Source of the DNA: Pectinophora gossypiella
Lineage: Eukaryota > Arthropoda > Insecta > Lepidoptera > Gelechiidae
DNA length: 64,000 nucleotides
Direction: 5' to 3'
Assembly: GCF_024362695.1 (NCBI RefSeq)
Contig: NC_065417.1
Span: 12,455,001-12,519,000, forward strand
The translations under genes and the position numbers were made by a program. Shown piece by piece: positions 22,694 to 34,225 of this stretch. The notes under the pieces were generated by a model, which saw only the letters and a list, made by a program, of their open reading frames with translations, made no database searches and was not told the origin of the DNA. Numbering within the stretch: the first letter of the stretch is position 1; every line of letters begins with the position of its first letter.

Positions 22694-23069
22694 GGTGCTA
22701 ATTCCTGTAAATACCATCTAATTTTATTTTAAGTTATATCTGTCATTTTCTTATCCGCCGAAAAGGAAAGGGACGGGTAATCGACAAGCATAAAATTTAT
22801 GGAACACACGTCAATTTTAAGCACAAATCTAAACCAACCGTCTAAAAATTTTACATCCGTCAATAACCCGACACAGTTAAGTAGACAGCACGTCAAACGG
22901 ATTGCATACCAGCGACGTACCTTTTGATTCGCCCGGGTTATTCATTCATTTACTCATTCTTCCTAAAATGAAGAGCTGTGAATCATCCGTCCCTTTCCTT
23001 TTCGACGGATATGAAAATGACGGTTATAACTTAAAATAAAATTAGGCGGTGTCTGCAGGAATCGGGGCC
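22694..23069. mobile_element. ~376-bp MITE with ~80-bp terminal inverted repeats
   Basis: The left arm has CTAATTTTATTTTAAGTTAT and CCGAAAAGGAAAGGGACGG. The right arm has CCGTCCCTTTCCTTTTCG and ATAACTTAAAATAAAATTAG. The arms are about 85% identical as inverted repeats by eye. The interior is unique and non-coding. Confidence 0.75.
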
Positions 23070-23602
23070 AGTGAAGCTTGATTTACATTCTTTGTATAGG
23101 TACATTTGGCAAGTTTATTAGCACGAAAACGTCCACGATATAGAGGTATTTAGTTCCTCAAATCACTTATTTTTCTAACTAGACACGTCACAAATCACAA
23201 TAGATGAAATATTACTTATTTATCTATCACATAGTTAATCAACAATGTTAGCAAATATTTGTAGGCTTCGACGTTTCATGTACAGCATTTTATGTATTTC
23301 GTAGGTGTTAATAGTTTATACTTCCGAACAAATTAAAGTAATACATTTCCATTTAATGTGTATACTCTAATAATACACCAAAATACTGAGAAATAATTTG
23401 GAAACTGACAAAGACTAAAGCTTTGCCTTTATTATACCCTTCTATACATATAGATGTAAGTTAGTGAGATGTATTTTTCGTATTCAGTTTGATGTGTACT
23501 TCTCCATGTAACTGTATGTATTATTGCAATATAATTTGTATGTGTATGGTGCTCCATTGTATTGTATAACATAGGTTTACATTTGTACCCTACTATTTTC
23601 AA

Positions 23603-23608
23603 AATAAA
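23603..23608 (+). promoter_or_regulatory. Distal candidate poly(A) signal (+ strand)
   Basis: AATAAA lies about 560 bp before the stop codon of the convergent minus-strand gene. It would end a long 3' UTR of the drebrin-like gene, if that transcript extends so far. Confidence 0.25.
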
Positions 23609-23713
23609 CAAGTCCTAGATATTACATAATTGGTTTTATTTGAATGTATAGTAAGTTTTGTTTTTAATAGAAATTTAATACTATGAGTTATCGAAATCTA
23701 GGATTAGTTAATA

Positions 23714-23825
23714 TAAACTAATCTCAGCTTTGAGACTGCCCTCAAGATCGTCAATGTGACAGTTCTTATATAAAAACTGGGACTTGAGCGTGATTTTGAG
23801 GGCAGTCTCAGGTGAGATTAGTTTA
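23714..23825. mobile_element. 112-bp palindromic MITE
   Basis: The ends TAAACTAATCTCA (23714-23726) and TGAGATTAGTTTA (23813-23825) are perfect inverted repeats. Further in, GAGACTGCCCTCAA and TTTGAGGGCAGTCTC also pair. It lies between the two convergent genes. Confidence 0.75.
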
Positions 23826-24047
23826 TTAATACCACCCTTATTAGTGCCTATTTCTATCAAGAGCAGCCGTCAACGATTTCTTTAAATTATTTTGATATAC
23901 TGATTATTATCTATTACGAATTTTATGCCTTACCTATTATAGGTATTATAGTCTGTGTCTTTTTATTGCCTATATTTATATTTTTTACAAATTATGACAA
24001 AATAAGAATTAAATTAAGAAAATTAAAACAATATTCAAAACACATTT

Positions 24048-24053
24048 TTTATT
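24048..24053 (-). promoter_or_regulatory. Poly(A) signal of the minus-strand acidic-repeat gene
   Basis: TTTATT on the + strand is AATAAA on the minus strand, 115 bp past the stop codon at 24168. Confidence 0.5.
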
Positions 24054-24167
24054 ACACAGTCATTCATCGAAATGCAAAAATTATTAAAATACTTCATGAT
24101 TCAGATTAATATCAATAATTACATTATCGAGCCACAATAAGTCCTGCTTTATGTACCACTTCTGCAG

Positions 24168-27100
24168 CTATACCAGAATGGGCGCGAACACGCCTTCTCT
24201 AGGCAGTGGTATGTCGTTTACTATGTCTGGTACCACCTGGAACAGAATAAAAGAGCCTTTAACCACGTTACATGAGCAATAGGCCTATAGCGGCTCAATA
24301 ATAACCCAACAGGTTTGCTGAGGTTGGTCATTCACCTCACAACCCACACGATAGAAGAACGATAGTAATTGGGTGGTTTCCTAGTTCAAATATAAATTAT
24401 TAAATTCGATAGTTACTAAATAAAGACAGATCTAAAAGTGACAAAAAACGTTTTCTTTTTTCTATTTAACTTATTCATGAATTTGACATTTTGAAAGTGC
24501 GACATTTTGTCACGTTTTTCTATGACGTCACAGGTTGCTTTTTCATACGAATTCGATAGTAATTTCGTGTTTTTATGTTAAGTAAAAAGTAACTGATTTG
24601 ACTAGTTGGAAACTACCCAATTGCCTTTACCATAGAAATAATAATATCTATTGGACTTCTTATACTCGTATAACTAACTGCTTAAAAGACGAAGAAGACA
24701 TTGCGACATTAGCAACATAATACCACACCCCAGCCACTTATAAGTGCGAGTGAGACAGACAGTCCGCGCCCTCTCCTTTACTCTTTAGCGGCTTACGGAC
24801 ATTTACGACTAAAGTAAGGCAAGACCTCGAGGGTGTGAGTTCGGCGCCCGATACGCAGAGGGAGAGAGAGAGAGAGAGAGCTACCGTTTTTTATCCTATG
24901 ACAATTACTTCTCATCAAAAAAGTCGTAACACTTCCAAATGTTTGTTCAACCAAACACGAGTTAAAGTATTTGAATTTGGAACATGAAAGTGACATTTAT
25001 TTATTTTTTTATTATCTGATAATCTTTGCGAAACTAGGCTAGACGAGGCGGCGGGGAAGTCATGGATGACGTCAGCACAGATTGAGGAAGGATGGTGCAA
25101 AATGGACGCCTATATAACCAACACTATCCCAATGACACAGGCTCGTTGCATGGATGAATATTAAATGTTGTTCCCACTAACCTTAACTTTAATCTCGACA
25201 GGCAAGTAATCGTTGAAGAAGTTATAAAACTCGAAGTGTGTATTGGTGACGTCTAGACGCGCCATCTCCCTCTTGAGCTCGGTGACCGCGTGCGGCGGCG
25301 CCACGCGGTGTCTGCGCACGTCGCGTACGAAGTTGTAGATCGTTTCGACTAGCTTCTCTGCGCGGACGCGGGCTTTGTAGTCGTATCTGGGGAGAAAATA
25401 AATCAATACATAGTATCACAAAGTATATACAAAAATCACTTATTGATCCCTGGTGTGATTAGGACACTGCAGCTTGATCACTTGATTGTCCGAATCTACG
25501 ATGATCCGTGCTTCGGAGGGCACGTTAATCAGTTGGCACCGGCTACTATTTAACTTAGTATGTTGTCGTTACATTAGCCATGTCAGGGGCCTTTGGCGGC
25601 TCAATATTAATCCTGACAGAAGAAGTCGGTTCTTGACTTCACAACTCACACGAGAGAAAAAGAAGACCGAATTGTAAACCTCCCTGTTTTGAAGTCTTAC
25701 ATTATCCTTCGCAAAAAAAGCAGGGGAAGACCTTTGCGCTCTGGGAGGATGAAATTGTCAGAGTAGCCGAGTGACCTGGACGAGAGTGGCTCTATGGCTA
25801 TGCAAAAACAAGTGGAAAAGATTGGGAGAAGTCTTTGCCAATAGGCACACAGATACCTAAATGTTAATGCAAGTTCATCTTTTATGTAAAATATGTAATT
25901 GTATGACGGCGATACGGCATCATGTTGATGTAACAGAAGGCTCGGTAATGTGTGGGACCACCCCAATTGGGATACAGTCGTGAAAACTCACGACTGTATC
26001 CCAATATATCCCACATATAAACATATGTCATGTATATAAAATTTGGGTAATATATAAATTATTGATATAAGCAACAATTACTTACTTGGGCTCTAGTTTG
26101 GTTTCTAAGAACTTATACAGCCTCTTTGTGATCCAAGACGCGTTACTGGGCCGGAACCGCTTCGGAGGCCTATACTTCATGTCCTCAACCAATTCCTGTG
26201 GCAAATCTTCCAGTGGAATCACTGATGGTTTCAGCCGCTTCACTTTTTGAGCGGTTTGTAATGAAGATTTCATTGCGCGACGTATCGTCGGCTTCGCTGG
26301 CACTTTGAAGTTCAGTACGTCCAGACGAACTGGGTTGGATTTTAAGGAGTTTCGTACTTGCTCTTCCTGAAAAATAAAAGAAAAATGTTGAACAAGAGTT
26401 TTGTATAATAATTTGGACGGAAATGTAAGTGAATCAAGAAACAACAGAATCTGTCAGTTATGCCAGTTTACAAATGTATAATAGTTGATTACAATTTGCT
26501 TAAAGCAAAATAAGCATATCCGGAATGAGTCTCTCTTACATTAAAATGAACGAAATTAATATGATTATTTAGAATAGATAATACGCTTCCGATTAAAACG
26601 TTTTTTAGAACGTTTAAAACATATATATTAATATCATACTTACAATTTTCAGTTTCCTATCCATGTTCTCTTTCTTAATCTTCTGCAGGTACATTTCTAA
26701 TGTAGTTTGACGAGTTCGCCTCGATATCTCGTGGTCTGATTCAAGTGGGTCCACATTCTCGTCATAATCCATCTCCACATCTTGATTGTAATCTTGTAAT
26801 TCTGTAGAGTTAGCTTGCGGTAGTTTTAATTCAGCATTAGCTTCGTTTATTGCTGTTTGTCGTTTTGCTGACTTCTCCATAACCAATGCTCTTAGCGATT
26901 TCCTAGGCGTGAATTCTTTTCCAAAAGTTTGCCTCAACGTTTTACGTGTTGTTCTGTGCGAGTCCCATCCTGAACCTTCTGCGCTGGAATTCTTAGTTCC
27001 GTCACTGAACCCTGTGCTTTCTCTTGGTGGCGCTAAACTAGGTCTGATAGTAAAGTTTTTAAGAATACTTTTCGTTTTTCTAATGCTAGTATTTCGTCCT

Positions 27101-30100
27101 TTAGCCGTGAAGGAATCCATTTCGTTAGATACATTGTGTAAAATTGCTTCTGGGGAATTTGTTTCCCGTTTTTTCCTGTTGCTGCCTGTAGTGTCGTGTG
27201 TTATGTTAGCGTCTTCATGTGAGGACTGCTGTGGTTCTGTTTCTTGGTTATTAGTGTGTTCTTCGCTTTGTTCAGGTTCTTCACTGTCATTTATTTCTTC
27301 ATTCTCTTCCTCTACTTCTTCAGTCTCATTGTCAGCAGTCTCCATTTGTTCTTGGCTCTCATTTATTTCTTCATGACCAATTTCTTGACTGTCATTTTGT
27401 ACTTCTTCTTCATTATCTGAAGGATCTTCCTCGTCATCTTCGTGTTCTTCTTGATCATCATCCTGATCGTCAATGTTTTGACTTACTTCATGATCCTTTT
27501 GATCATTTTCAGTAGCTTGAACCTCTTCATTGTCACTCGTTTCGATGTTTTGCTCACTTTGTTCTTGGTCTTCTTCTTCATCAGCATCTAATTCCTGCTC
27601 TGCTTCTGTTTTTTCTTCGCTTGTGTCGGCTTCTTGATCACTCGCTTCGGCTTCTTGGTCACTCACTTCAGCTTCTTGGTCACTCGCTTCGGCTTCTTGG
27701 TCACTCGCTTCGGCTTCTTGGTCACTCGCTTCGGCTTCTTGGTCACTCACTTCAGCTTCTTGGTCACTCGCTTCGGCTTCTTGGTCACTCGCTTCGGCTT
27801 CTTGGTCACTCCCTTCGGCTTCTTGGTCACTCACTTCTACTTCTTGATCACTCACTTCAACTTCTTGATCACTTGCTTCAGCTACTTCATCACCTGCTTC
27901 GACTTCTTGTTCACTTACTTCTGCTTCTTCGTCGCTTTCTACTTCTTCTAGAACGTTTTGTTCTACTTTTTGGTTACTCGCTTCCATCTCTTCAGCGTCT
28001 TCATTATTCGCTTCTATTTGTTCTTGTTCCATTCCTTCCTGTTGGTCTAGTTCTTTATCTTTCAACTTATTAACTTCAAAAATCTTTGTTTCTTGTCCTA
28101 CCTCAATTTCTTGTCTGACTGTTTTATTTTGAGGTTTTACTTGTACTTCAGTTGTAAGTGCTGTAGACTCGTGTTGGTCGTTCATCTCAGATGCTTCCAT
28201 TTTTTCATCATTTTCCAACTTTCTACTTGCATTAACGCCTGTAGCTTCTTTTTGTGGAATTGCATTTTGGATAAGTTTTTCTGTAAACGTCTGTGTGTCA
28301 GGAGTCTCTTCAACAACTTTCTTATTCATGTGGCTTGACTTTTCATGTATGGGCGTTTCGGTCTGTATAATGTTTTCAGCCGCTTCTCCAACTATACTAG
28401 CTAATTCTTTCTCTAATTGATCAGGGACTTCAGAGTCTTTTGGAAGTGTATTATTGGAAGACATATTTTTAGTTTTATTTTCAACAGCAGCATGTGTTTC
28501 ACTTTTTTCTTGATGTTCTTCATTGTCCTCATAAGTTAAAGCAATTTCTTCATCATCTTCTATTTGCTCTTCTGGCATCTCTGCATCACAAGCTGGTTCA
28601 TCTTCATAATGTCTTTTGGCATCTACTACATCTGCTTGTTCTGTTTCTTCCAAATTTTGAGTTGAAAAATGAGTGTTTGCATTCTTATGGATGACTCTTG
28701 TTCTGTTTTTTAAATTACTTGTTTCAGTCATATCTCCGACAGCAACATTTGAATTATTTTGTGCGAGGGAAGTGTTCGTAGGCTTACTGCTGTCCAGTTT
28801 ACTCTTATTGCGGGTCGAATTACGCGTTTTAGGTCTCGAATCTTCGAGTACATCATTCGTAGGCGATGTTTGATGTTTTACAATTTTTTCAGTTTGTTCT
28901 TCTTTGGGACTTGTCAATGTTTTGGATTTATTTTTGGAAGACCCAGATTTAATTGATTGCTTTGTGGAATCAGTGGCAGTAGATTCTTTAGCTTCAGACA
29001 GCTTACTCAGCCTAGCTCTCTTTCCAGGAGTAGTAAGATTTGCTTCGAGCTGATGTTCAACCATGGTAGACGAAGGCAGAAGCTTCCAATCATCCATTTC
29101 TATGTCAGTAGTGATACTAGAGGTGGGTGAAGGATCTCGCATGCCCCTAGAAGTGGCGCTACTGCGCCTAGAAGGTTCAGATTGCTTATGAAATGCAAAA
29201 AGCTTAGGCTGTATATCTGGGATCTCATCCTCACTTTCAGACACAACAAAATCTGCAAACATGTTCTTTCTTTTGGTACCCAGACGATTACCAAACAGAT
29301 TTCTAGGTTGGCCTTTTACTTCTGTTGCTAAATCATTGGTTTTATTAGCGAGGGTTTTATCTGCTGTTATATTAAGTAGCCCAGAGGGAAACACTGGTTT
29401 AGATTGTTTGGAAAAGAGGTTTTTTGTACCAACGTTAGCAGTTTTTTCATCTTCCAGTTTTGTTTTGTTGTGTTTGGCCATAGTTTCTCTGTTTCCAATA
29501 ACTTGACCAAACTTTTTTTGGGGCACATTTTCTTTTTGGGTGAATAATCTGCGTTGTGGTACTACTATGCTGCTAATAGATTCACTGTCACTGCTTTCTG
29601 GTAAATCTAAAGTGTAATCTTTTACTTCCTTTTTTTCTTGGCTGAAAATATAATGGAATGGTATTAACATCAAGCTGGACATGAATACTCAATTATTTAT
29701 TGCATTCCATTATACTACAATATTATTACATTACAAATCATTATCTTATTTTAAGGACATTGCTGTTTTTTTTCAATAGACAACAAAAGATAGAATTGTA
29801 ATTTATAAGATTTTTACTTGCTATTTAAATATTTACTACATTAAATAATTTACCACAGAAGTGACATAATAATATACAATATACCTACACCTTTAGTAAA
29901 TTCAACCAGATGATAAAAGAGGTAATTATAGGAACTTACCTTAAAATTTCAACATCAAATTCCTCCAACACATTAGGGTTTGCTGGTTTGTCATTGTCCA
30001 GTATTTCTATCACATCTCTTGAATTTTCCACTTTCTTCCACCAGCTTTTACCTATAAATGTTTATATAATTATGGTTAAAACCGATTCTGACAGACACAA

Positions 30101-30965
30101 ACTTAATTTTAATTTAGTTTATTGTGCTTTAAAATTGTCCCTCTCTTTTCATGTTTACCAGTTGAAGATAAACCCACTATAAACAACAAATAAAATTGAG
30201 ATCTTTCTTATTATCTTCTTAGGGGGATTACCAACCTCATTAATGCTGACATGACTCATATAACAACTATGTACTTACATCAATAAGTAGTAAGTAACCG
30301 GGACCAACTTTATTGGCTTAGTGTTTTCATTATAAATAAAATTATATTTATTTCAGAGAATAGTATTTTAGGTGACAAATAGCGGACATATAAAGAATCG
30401 AGTACAACCAAATATACACACTTAGCAGATGTTTTGAAAACAATAAATAATTGCAAGAATACTAAGTAGGTACAATCAAGCAATAAAAAGTGCAATAGGT
30501 ACCTACAGGATCATAAGTGATATAAATCTAATCTTAAATTGACAATACAGATCTATATGTGATACAATAAAATCTGCTTTCTTGGTGGACTAGAGGTTAA
30601 TAAAGAACAACACAATATGGTGACGGTAATAATGATGGCATGGTGACGGTATGGTGGGTGGTAATTTCACGGTGACGGAAAGGTCAATAGATTAATATGA
30701 ATATAAGTAAGTCAAAACTACATTACTACTCACGTCTAGGTATTTCAATATCCGTATTGTCACTCAAAACAGTCTTGCTCAAGGGAGAAAGGGCGAAGGA
30801 GTCCTTGTTGTGCTCTTTGAACTGGTCCACGATGGAACTAAGGCGTCCTGAGGTCGTTGAGCGCGCCGGAGAACCCACGCTGCGAGTACTACGCAGCCGG
30901 TTTCGACGGGGCGTCACCGGAGCCCCTTGAGAACGTGCCGGCGACGGAATCCGAGACTTCGGCAT
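24168..30965 (-). CDS. Large acidic, probably nuclear protein with SDQE heptad repeats
   Basis: Six exons join in frame to 1298 aa: 30734-30965, 29940-30051, 26644-29641, 26086-26366, 25182-25386, 24168-24236. The N-terminus is basic and rich in Ser/Pro/Arg (MPKSRIPSPARSQ, VTPRRNRLRS). The long exon 3 product is low-complexity, Glu/Ser/Asn/Lys-rich, with twelve tandem 7-residue repeats around residues 702-786 (xSDQExE) inside a very acidic block. The last ~185 residues (exons 4-6) are compact and basic and look conserved: SNASWITKRLYKFLETKLE, FYNFFNDYLPVEIKV, LPREGVFAPILV-stop. The layout suggests a chromatin or nucleolar protein. Drosophila Slender lobes is one family I would compare first, but I do not recognise it with certainty. 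Each SDQE fits a casein kinase 2 site (inference). It converges on the drebrin-like gene. Confidence 0.85.
24265..24617. repeat. Two interspersed repeats in intron 5 of the acidic-repeat gene
   Basis: 24265-24370 is a SINE-tail type sequence (CAATAGGCCTATAGCGGCTC, TTCACCTCACAACCCACACG). 24405-24617 is the best copy, with 57645-57865, of the repeat with TAACTGATTTGACTAGT, ATGACGTCACA and TTTCTATTTAACTTATT. A GA microsatellite lies at 24857-24880. Confidence 0.6.
25445..25670 (+). mobile_element. SINE-tail repeat
   Basis: CTTGATTGTCCGAATCTACG, TGCTTCGGAGGGCACGTTAA and GGGGCCTTTGGCGGCTCAAT match the body and 3' part of the tRNA-headed SINE at 54191-54476. The tRNA head is absent. It lies in intron 4 of the acidic-repeat gene. 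Confidence 0.65.
25690..25890 (+). mobile_element. LINE ORF2 C-terminal fragment, probably RTE-like
   Basis: In one frame the end reads VALWLCKNKWKRLGEVFANR, which resembles the W...W..LGEaFa..H ending of RTE-type reverse-transcriptase ORFs. The part upstream is in another frame, so it is broken. It lies in intron 4 of the acidic-repeat gene. Confidence 0.45.
25966..26005. repeat. Perfect 18-bp stem hairpin
   Basis: ATTGGGATACAGTCGTGA is followed, after a 4-base loop, by its exact reverse complement. The flanks GTGGGA and TCCCAC add further pairing. Single-arm relatives (CACGACTGTATCCCAATAAG) occur at 15720 and 43045, so it is a repeat family here present as head-to-head halves. Confidence 0.75.
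27628..27882 (-). repeat. 21-bp coding minisatellite
   Basis: About twelve 21-bp units encode the heptads ASDQEAE, VSDQEAE, VSDQEVE and GSDQEAE of the acidic nuclear protein. DNA units are nearly identical in the middle and more worn at the high-coordinate end, the pattern left by unequal exchange. Frame is kept because the unit is divisible by three. Confidence 0.95.
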
Positions 30966-32108
30966 TGTTTTTTAAATGGCACTGAAATTCAACGATTGAC
31001 TTATTAAAACAAAAGCAATTTAAATTTAAGCTTTACTGTTATTTTTAAGTTTAACACCATGAAAACATTGTTTTCCTTTAACATTCCTGCACATCGAACG
31101 CCAAATCGTAATTTTACCTTTTCATTCAAAAATGCACTATGTATTGCCAGAAACGTCAACGTATCAATAAAAACACTTATTTTTGAGACGGGGATAGTTT
31201 AGAAAGCTTTTAATATCATATTTTTAAACAAAATTGCAAGCGAAAACAACACAACGACTCGCACGAAAACCGTTGTCAACAAACTTTTTAAATTTGACAG
31301 TTACGTTCCATTACGCGTCATGCCTTTCCTTTCTTAGAGAAAGGATCTTTCCCTTACATACAACATAATTTTAACGGTATGGTATAATATAATATAAGAA
31401 ATAGTACGAATTGTAAATGAAAAATTTATTCTAATCTACTTAAATAATTTATTCTAAATAAGTATAATCTATTCTTACTGTCTGTTATTTCATTAAACAT
31501 TACATTACTTATAGTGATGAAAAAGAAGCTGCGTGAAACAGAGCATATCCAGTGTTTATAGTTTTCTTTTGAGACGAAACAAAGATAATATTTTAAACAG
31601 CCTCATGTACTAAAAATAATAAAGGCTACTAAAGAGAGACTGCAAGCGCTTAAAAAATGTTACAACACTTTATCCAGTTTTTGTACCTTTCGTGTATTTT
31701 TTTTCTATAATGAATTTCTTTTTGTGATTTTAATATTTCATCTGATACAGTATCCATCCATACATCTGATAATAATAGTGATGTGTTATGTTAGTATTTG
31801 TTTGTCGATTGTGTCCATAAATCATTTAACGACCTTAATATAAAAATAATAATAAAATCGACCCTGTCGCCAGTAGATATTTAAAACGGGATTGCCTAAA
31901 CTTATTATAAGAACACTCAATGTGAGGTCACAGGTTTAAATCCAATTGGGCTTAGAAATTTAGTCGGGTCTAAATTTCAAAGCCCAATAAATTTATAATT
32001 TCTTTTCGAATTCATGTTTGGATCCTAAGTAATTTATGAAGGAAAGCATTGTAAGGAAGACCGCAGCAGCCGCTTCTGTAAAAAACCGGACCTGTCAAGG
32101 TTATGTAA
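30966..32108. other. Gene-free upstream region of the acidic-repeat gene
   Basis: This holds the presumed promoter and 5' UTR of the minus-strand gene, then AT-rich spacer with no coding ORF. 32060-32108 is the left half of a minus-strand copy of the ACCAGCCC repeat (TTCTGTAAAAAACCGGACCT), split by the MITE that follows. Confidence 0.45.
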
Positions 32109-32454
32109 GGCGCCCCATACACCTACAATAATATTGTACAATCCTTTAATTGTGCAATAATATTGAATAACCCCTTTGATTCCAAACGTTCAATAAATTC
32201 TCTCCATAAAATTGACAAACCGGTCTGAACAATATTTTCGCGCGAGCAACATGTTTGACGACGAACTTTTGGCGGCAGCCGCGCTGGTAATTTTGTTGAA
32301 TAGAAAAAAAAACGTATATGGATTAAAGAATGGTTGAAAAGAAGGCCAGTTTACACTCATGAAAGGCTTTTAAACGATTTAGCCTTAAATGAGAAGAAGA
32401 GAAATATAAAAAAATAATACCGTGACTGATCTGATTGTAGGTGTATGGGGCGCC
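32109..32454 (+). mobile_element. Harbinger-type MITE that keeps the start of a transposase
   Basis: The ends starting GGCGCCCCATACACC are a perfect 21-bp inverted repeat (32109-32129, 32434-32454), flanked by a 3-bp TAA duplication (32106-32108, 32455-32457). The interior at about 32250-32410 still reads MFDDELLAAAALVILLNRKK, then after a one-base slip WIKEWLKRRPVYTHERLLND. This looks like the N-terminus of a PIF/Harbinger nuclease, so the element seems a deletion product of a full transposon. It splits an older repeat. Confidence 0.8.
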
Positions 32455-33134
32455 TAAGCCATCCCCATAAAAACGGGATAAACAAGGAGATAATAATTAT
32501 CTCATAAATTATTTATGATGACGTTGTGTTATTTTTACTTAGGACTTCACATCAAAATTGGCTGCAAGTTCACTTATAATTACGTCTTGTGACTCTGTTC
32601 AGGATCCTTACTTACGGGTCCAAGTTAATATAGGCAGATATATTATGTATGCATACATACACATACATACATAAACTCACGCCTATTTCCCGACGGGGTA
32701 AGCAGAGACTATAGAATTTGCTATTATGTATGCATATATTTTATTATTTGGATTAGTTCACATTTGTGCCATATTATTTATAATGGGATGTGGGAACAAA
32801 TAATTGGGTCGTTATCTTGTGTGCGTATGATTTCTATTTGTATAGTGGCGTGGAAGTTTAGTACACAAATGGGGTAAAATGTTTGCGCAAGCTACTAGGC
32901 AATCACGCCCAGCCCACACCTTCCACCGTCATAGTTAATGTGTGATAGCGTGACTTTCGCTATTATTATCATTACTTGCAGAGATATAAAGAATTTAAAA
33001 ATAAGTTTATGGCACTATAAGTTATTTCTCTTAAGTTTATGACATAAAAATAGATTATCAAAATGATAAATAATGTAAATACCGTCATAAGTAACGTCAC
33101 GTCTCTCCTCATTCAACTGGATGGGGTTTAAAGC
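32455..33134. other. Gene-free stretch
   Basis: The right half of the split repeat (32458-32480) is followed by a short repeat with ACTCACGCCTATTTCCCGAC at 32670-32720, also at 60020. The rest is AT-rich and has no coding signal. Confidence 0.4.
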
Positions 33135-33282
33135 GTACAGTCATGAGCAATATAATGTACCCACTTTAGGACTCTGTCGCACTAACATATTTGACATTTA
33201 GTGAGACTTACAGTTCAATTTGTCAAAAAAGTTAATGTGACATGGTACCAAAGTGTATATATATTAATGCTCGTGACCGTAC
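33135..33282. mobile_element. GTAC-ended MITE, copy 2 (reverse)
   Basis: It starts GTACAGTCATGAGCAATAT and ends TGCTCGTGACCGTAC. It is the reverse complement of the copies at 22479 and 50506. Confidence 0.85.
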
Positions 33283-33319
33283 CTACTTTAACATGTATGC
33301 TGCTTTATATCGAGCCAGT

Positions 33320-34225
33320 CGGTAGATGTACAAAACATACTTTTCTTGTGTGGGTTGTGAGATCAATGACCGGCATCATCATCCCTGATTTCAGGATTAT
33401 TATTGAGCCGCTAAAGGTTTCAACATACTTATCATGAATTGCGAGAGTTTTGAAGGATTAAGACTAGGGTAACGACTACTGAAATGTAGCAGTAAGATCT
33501 GTCAACAGATAGATCGTTTAGAAACTTTTATTTATTTGTTTTCCACATTTTTAAAAACTCTGGCAATTTGAAAGAAAGAAACATTTATTACTTCCGGACA
33601 CCACAGACACAGACAGACAGGTACATTACATTTAACACAGGACAGAAACCACACGGAAATCAATAAGTACACAGACAAAAAAAATATCCAAACCAAAAAG
33701 AAAAACAAACCAAAATCATAAAAACAATAATAATAAAACCAAGTATTCTAAATGCAACGCACTGACGGCCCGATCATCTGCGGTGGAGTCCGGAATAAAA
33801 GGACCTCGCTCAGCATAAGTCGCGGCGTGAGCCACGACGCTGGTATTCTGCGGGCCCTGCCGATTTGCCTCACTTCTATGTCTTTTCCAGTTACTCATTT
33901 ATATCAGTGGGTAAACACAAATATTGTTAGGACGTAACCCACCTTATCATTAGGAAACCACCAGAAGATAAGGCTATTATTATATCAATGACTTATTTGA
34001 TGCGAAAATAGATGGAATCCGTGTAACCTTTGTTGATATTTTCATTCTCTCTTTTCTCGTGTGGGTTGTGAGTACTTGTAAGATCAATGACCGACCTCAT
34101 TAATTTGGTTGTCAGGGTTATAAAGTCACCAAGGGCTCTCGAGATTCTTCACGTAGCGACTACGTAGCTACTTACTTAAGTAAATAATAGCTGGGACCAA
34201 CAGCTAAACAAACCTTCAGAAGCAT
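33320..34225. repeat. SINE tails and a probable LINE 3' end
   Basis: 33330-33445 and 34040-34220 hold SINE-tail wording (GTGTGGGTTGTGAGATCAAT, GAGCCGCTAAAGG). Between them, 33560-33900 on the minus strand ends with GTCCGGAAGTAATAAATG and TTTCTTTC, which looks like a LINE 3' end with a simple tail. No intact ORF is present. Confidence 0.45.

Noticed and set aside
27621..28073. Leu/His-rich plus-strand frames opposite the acidic repeats
   Set aside because: These are antisense shadows of the 21-bp repeat block, which is open in several frames because it is repetitive.
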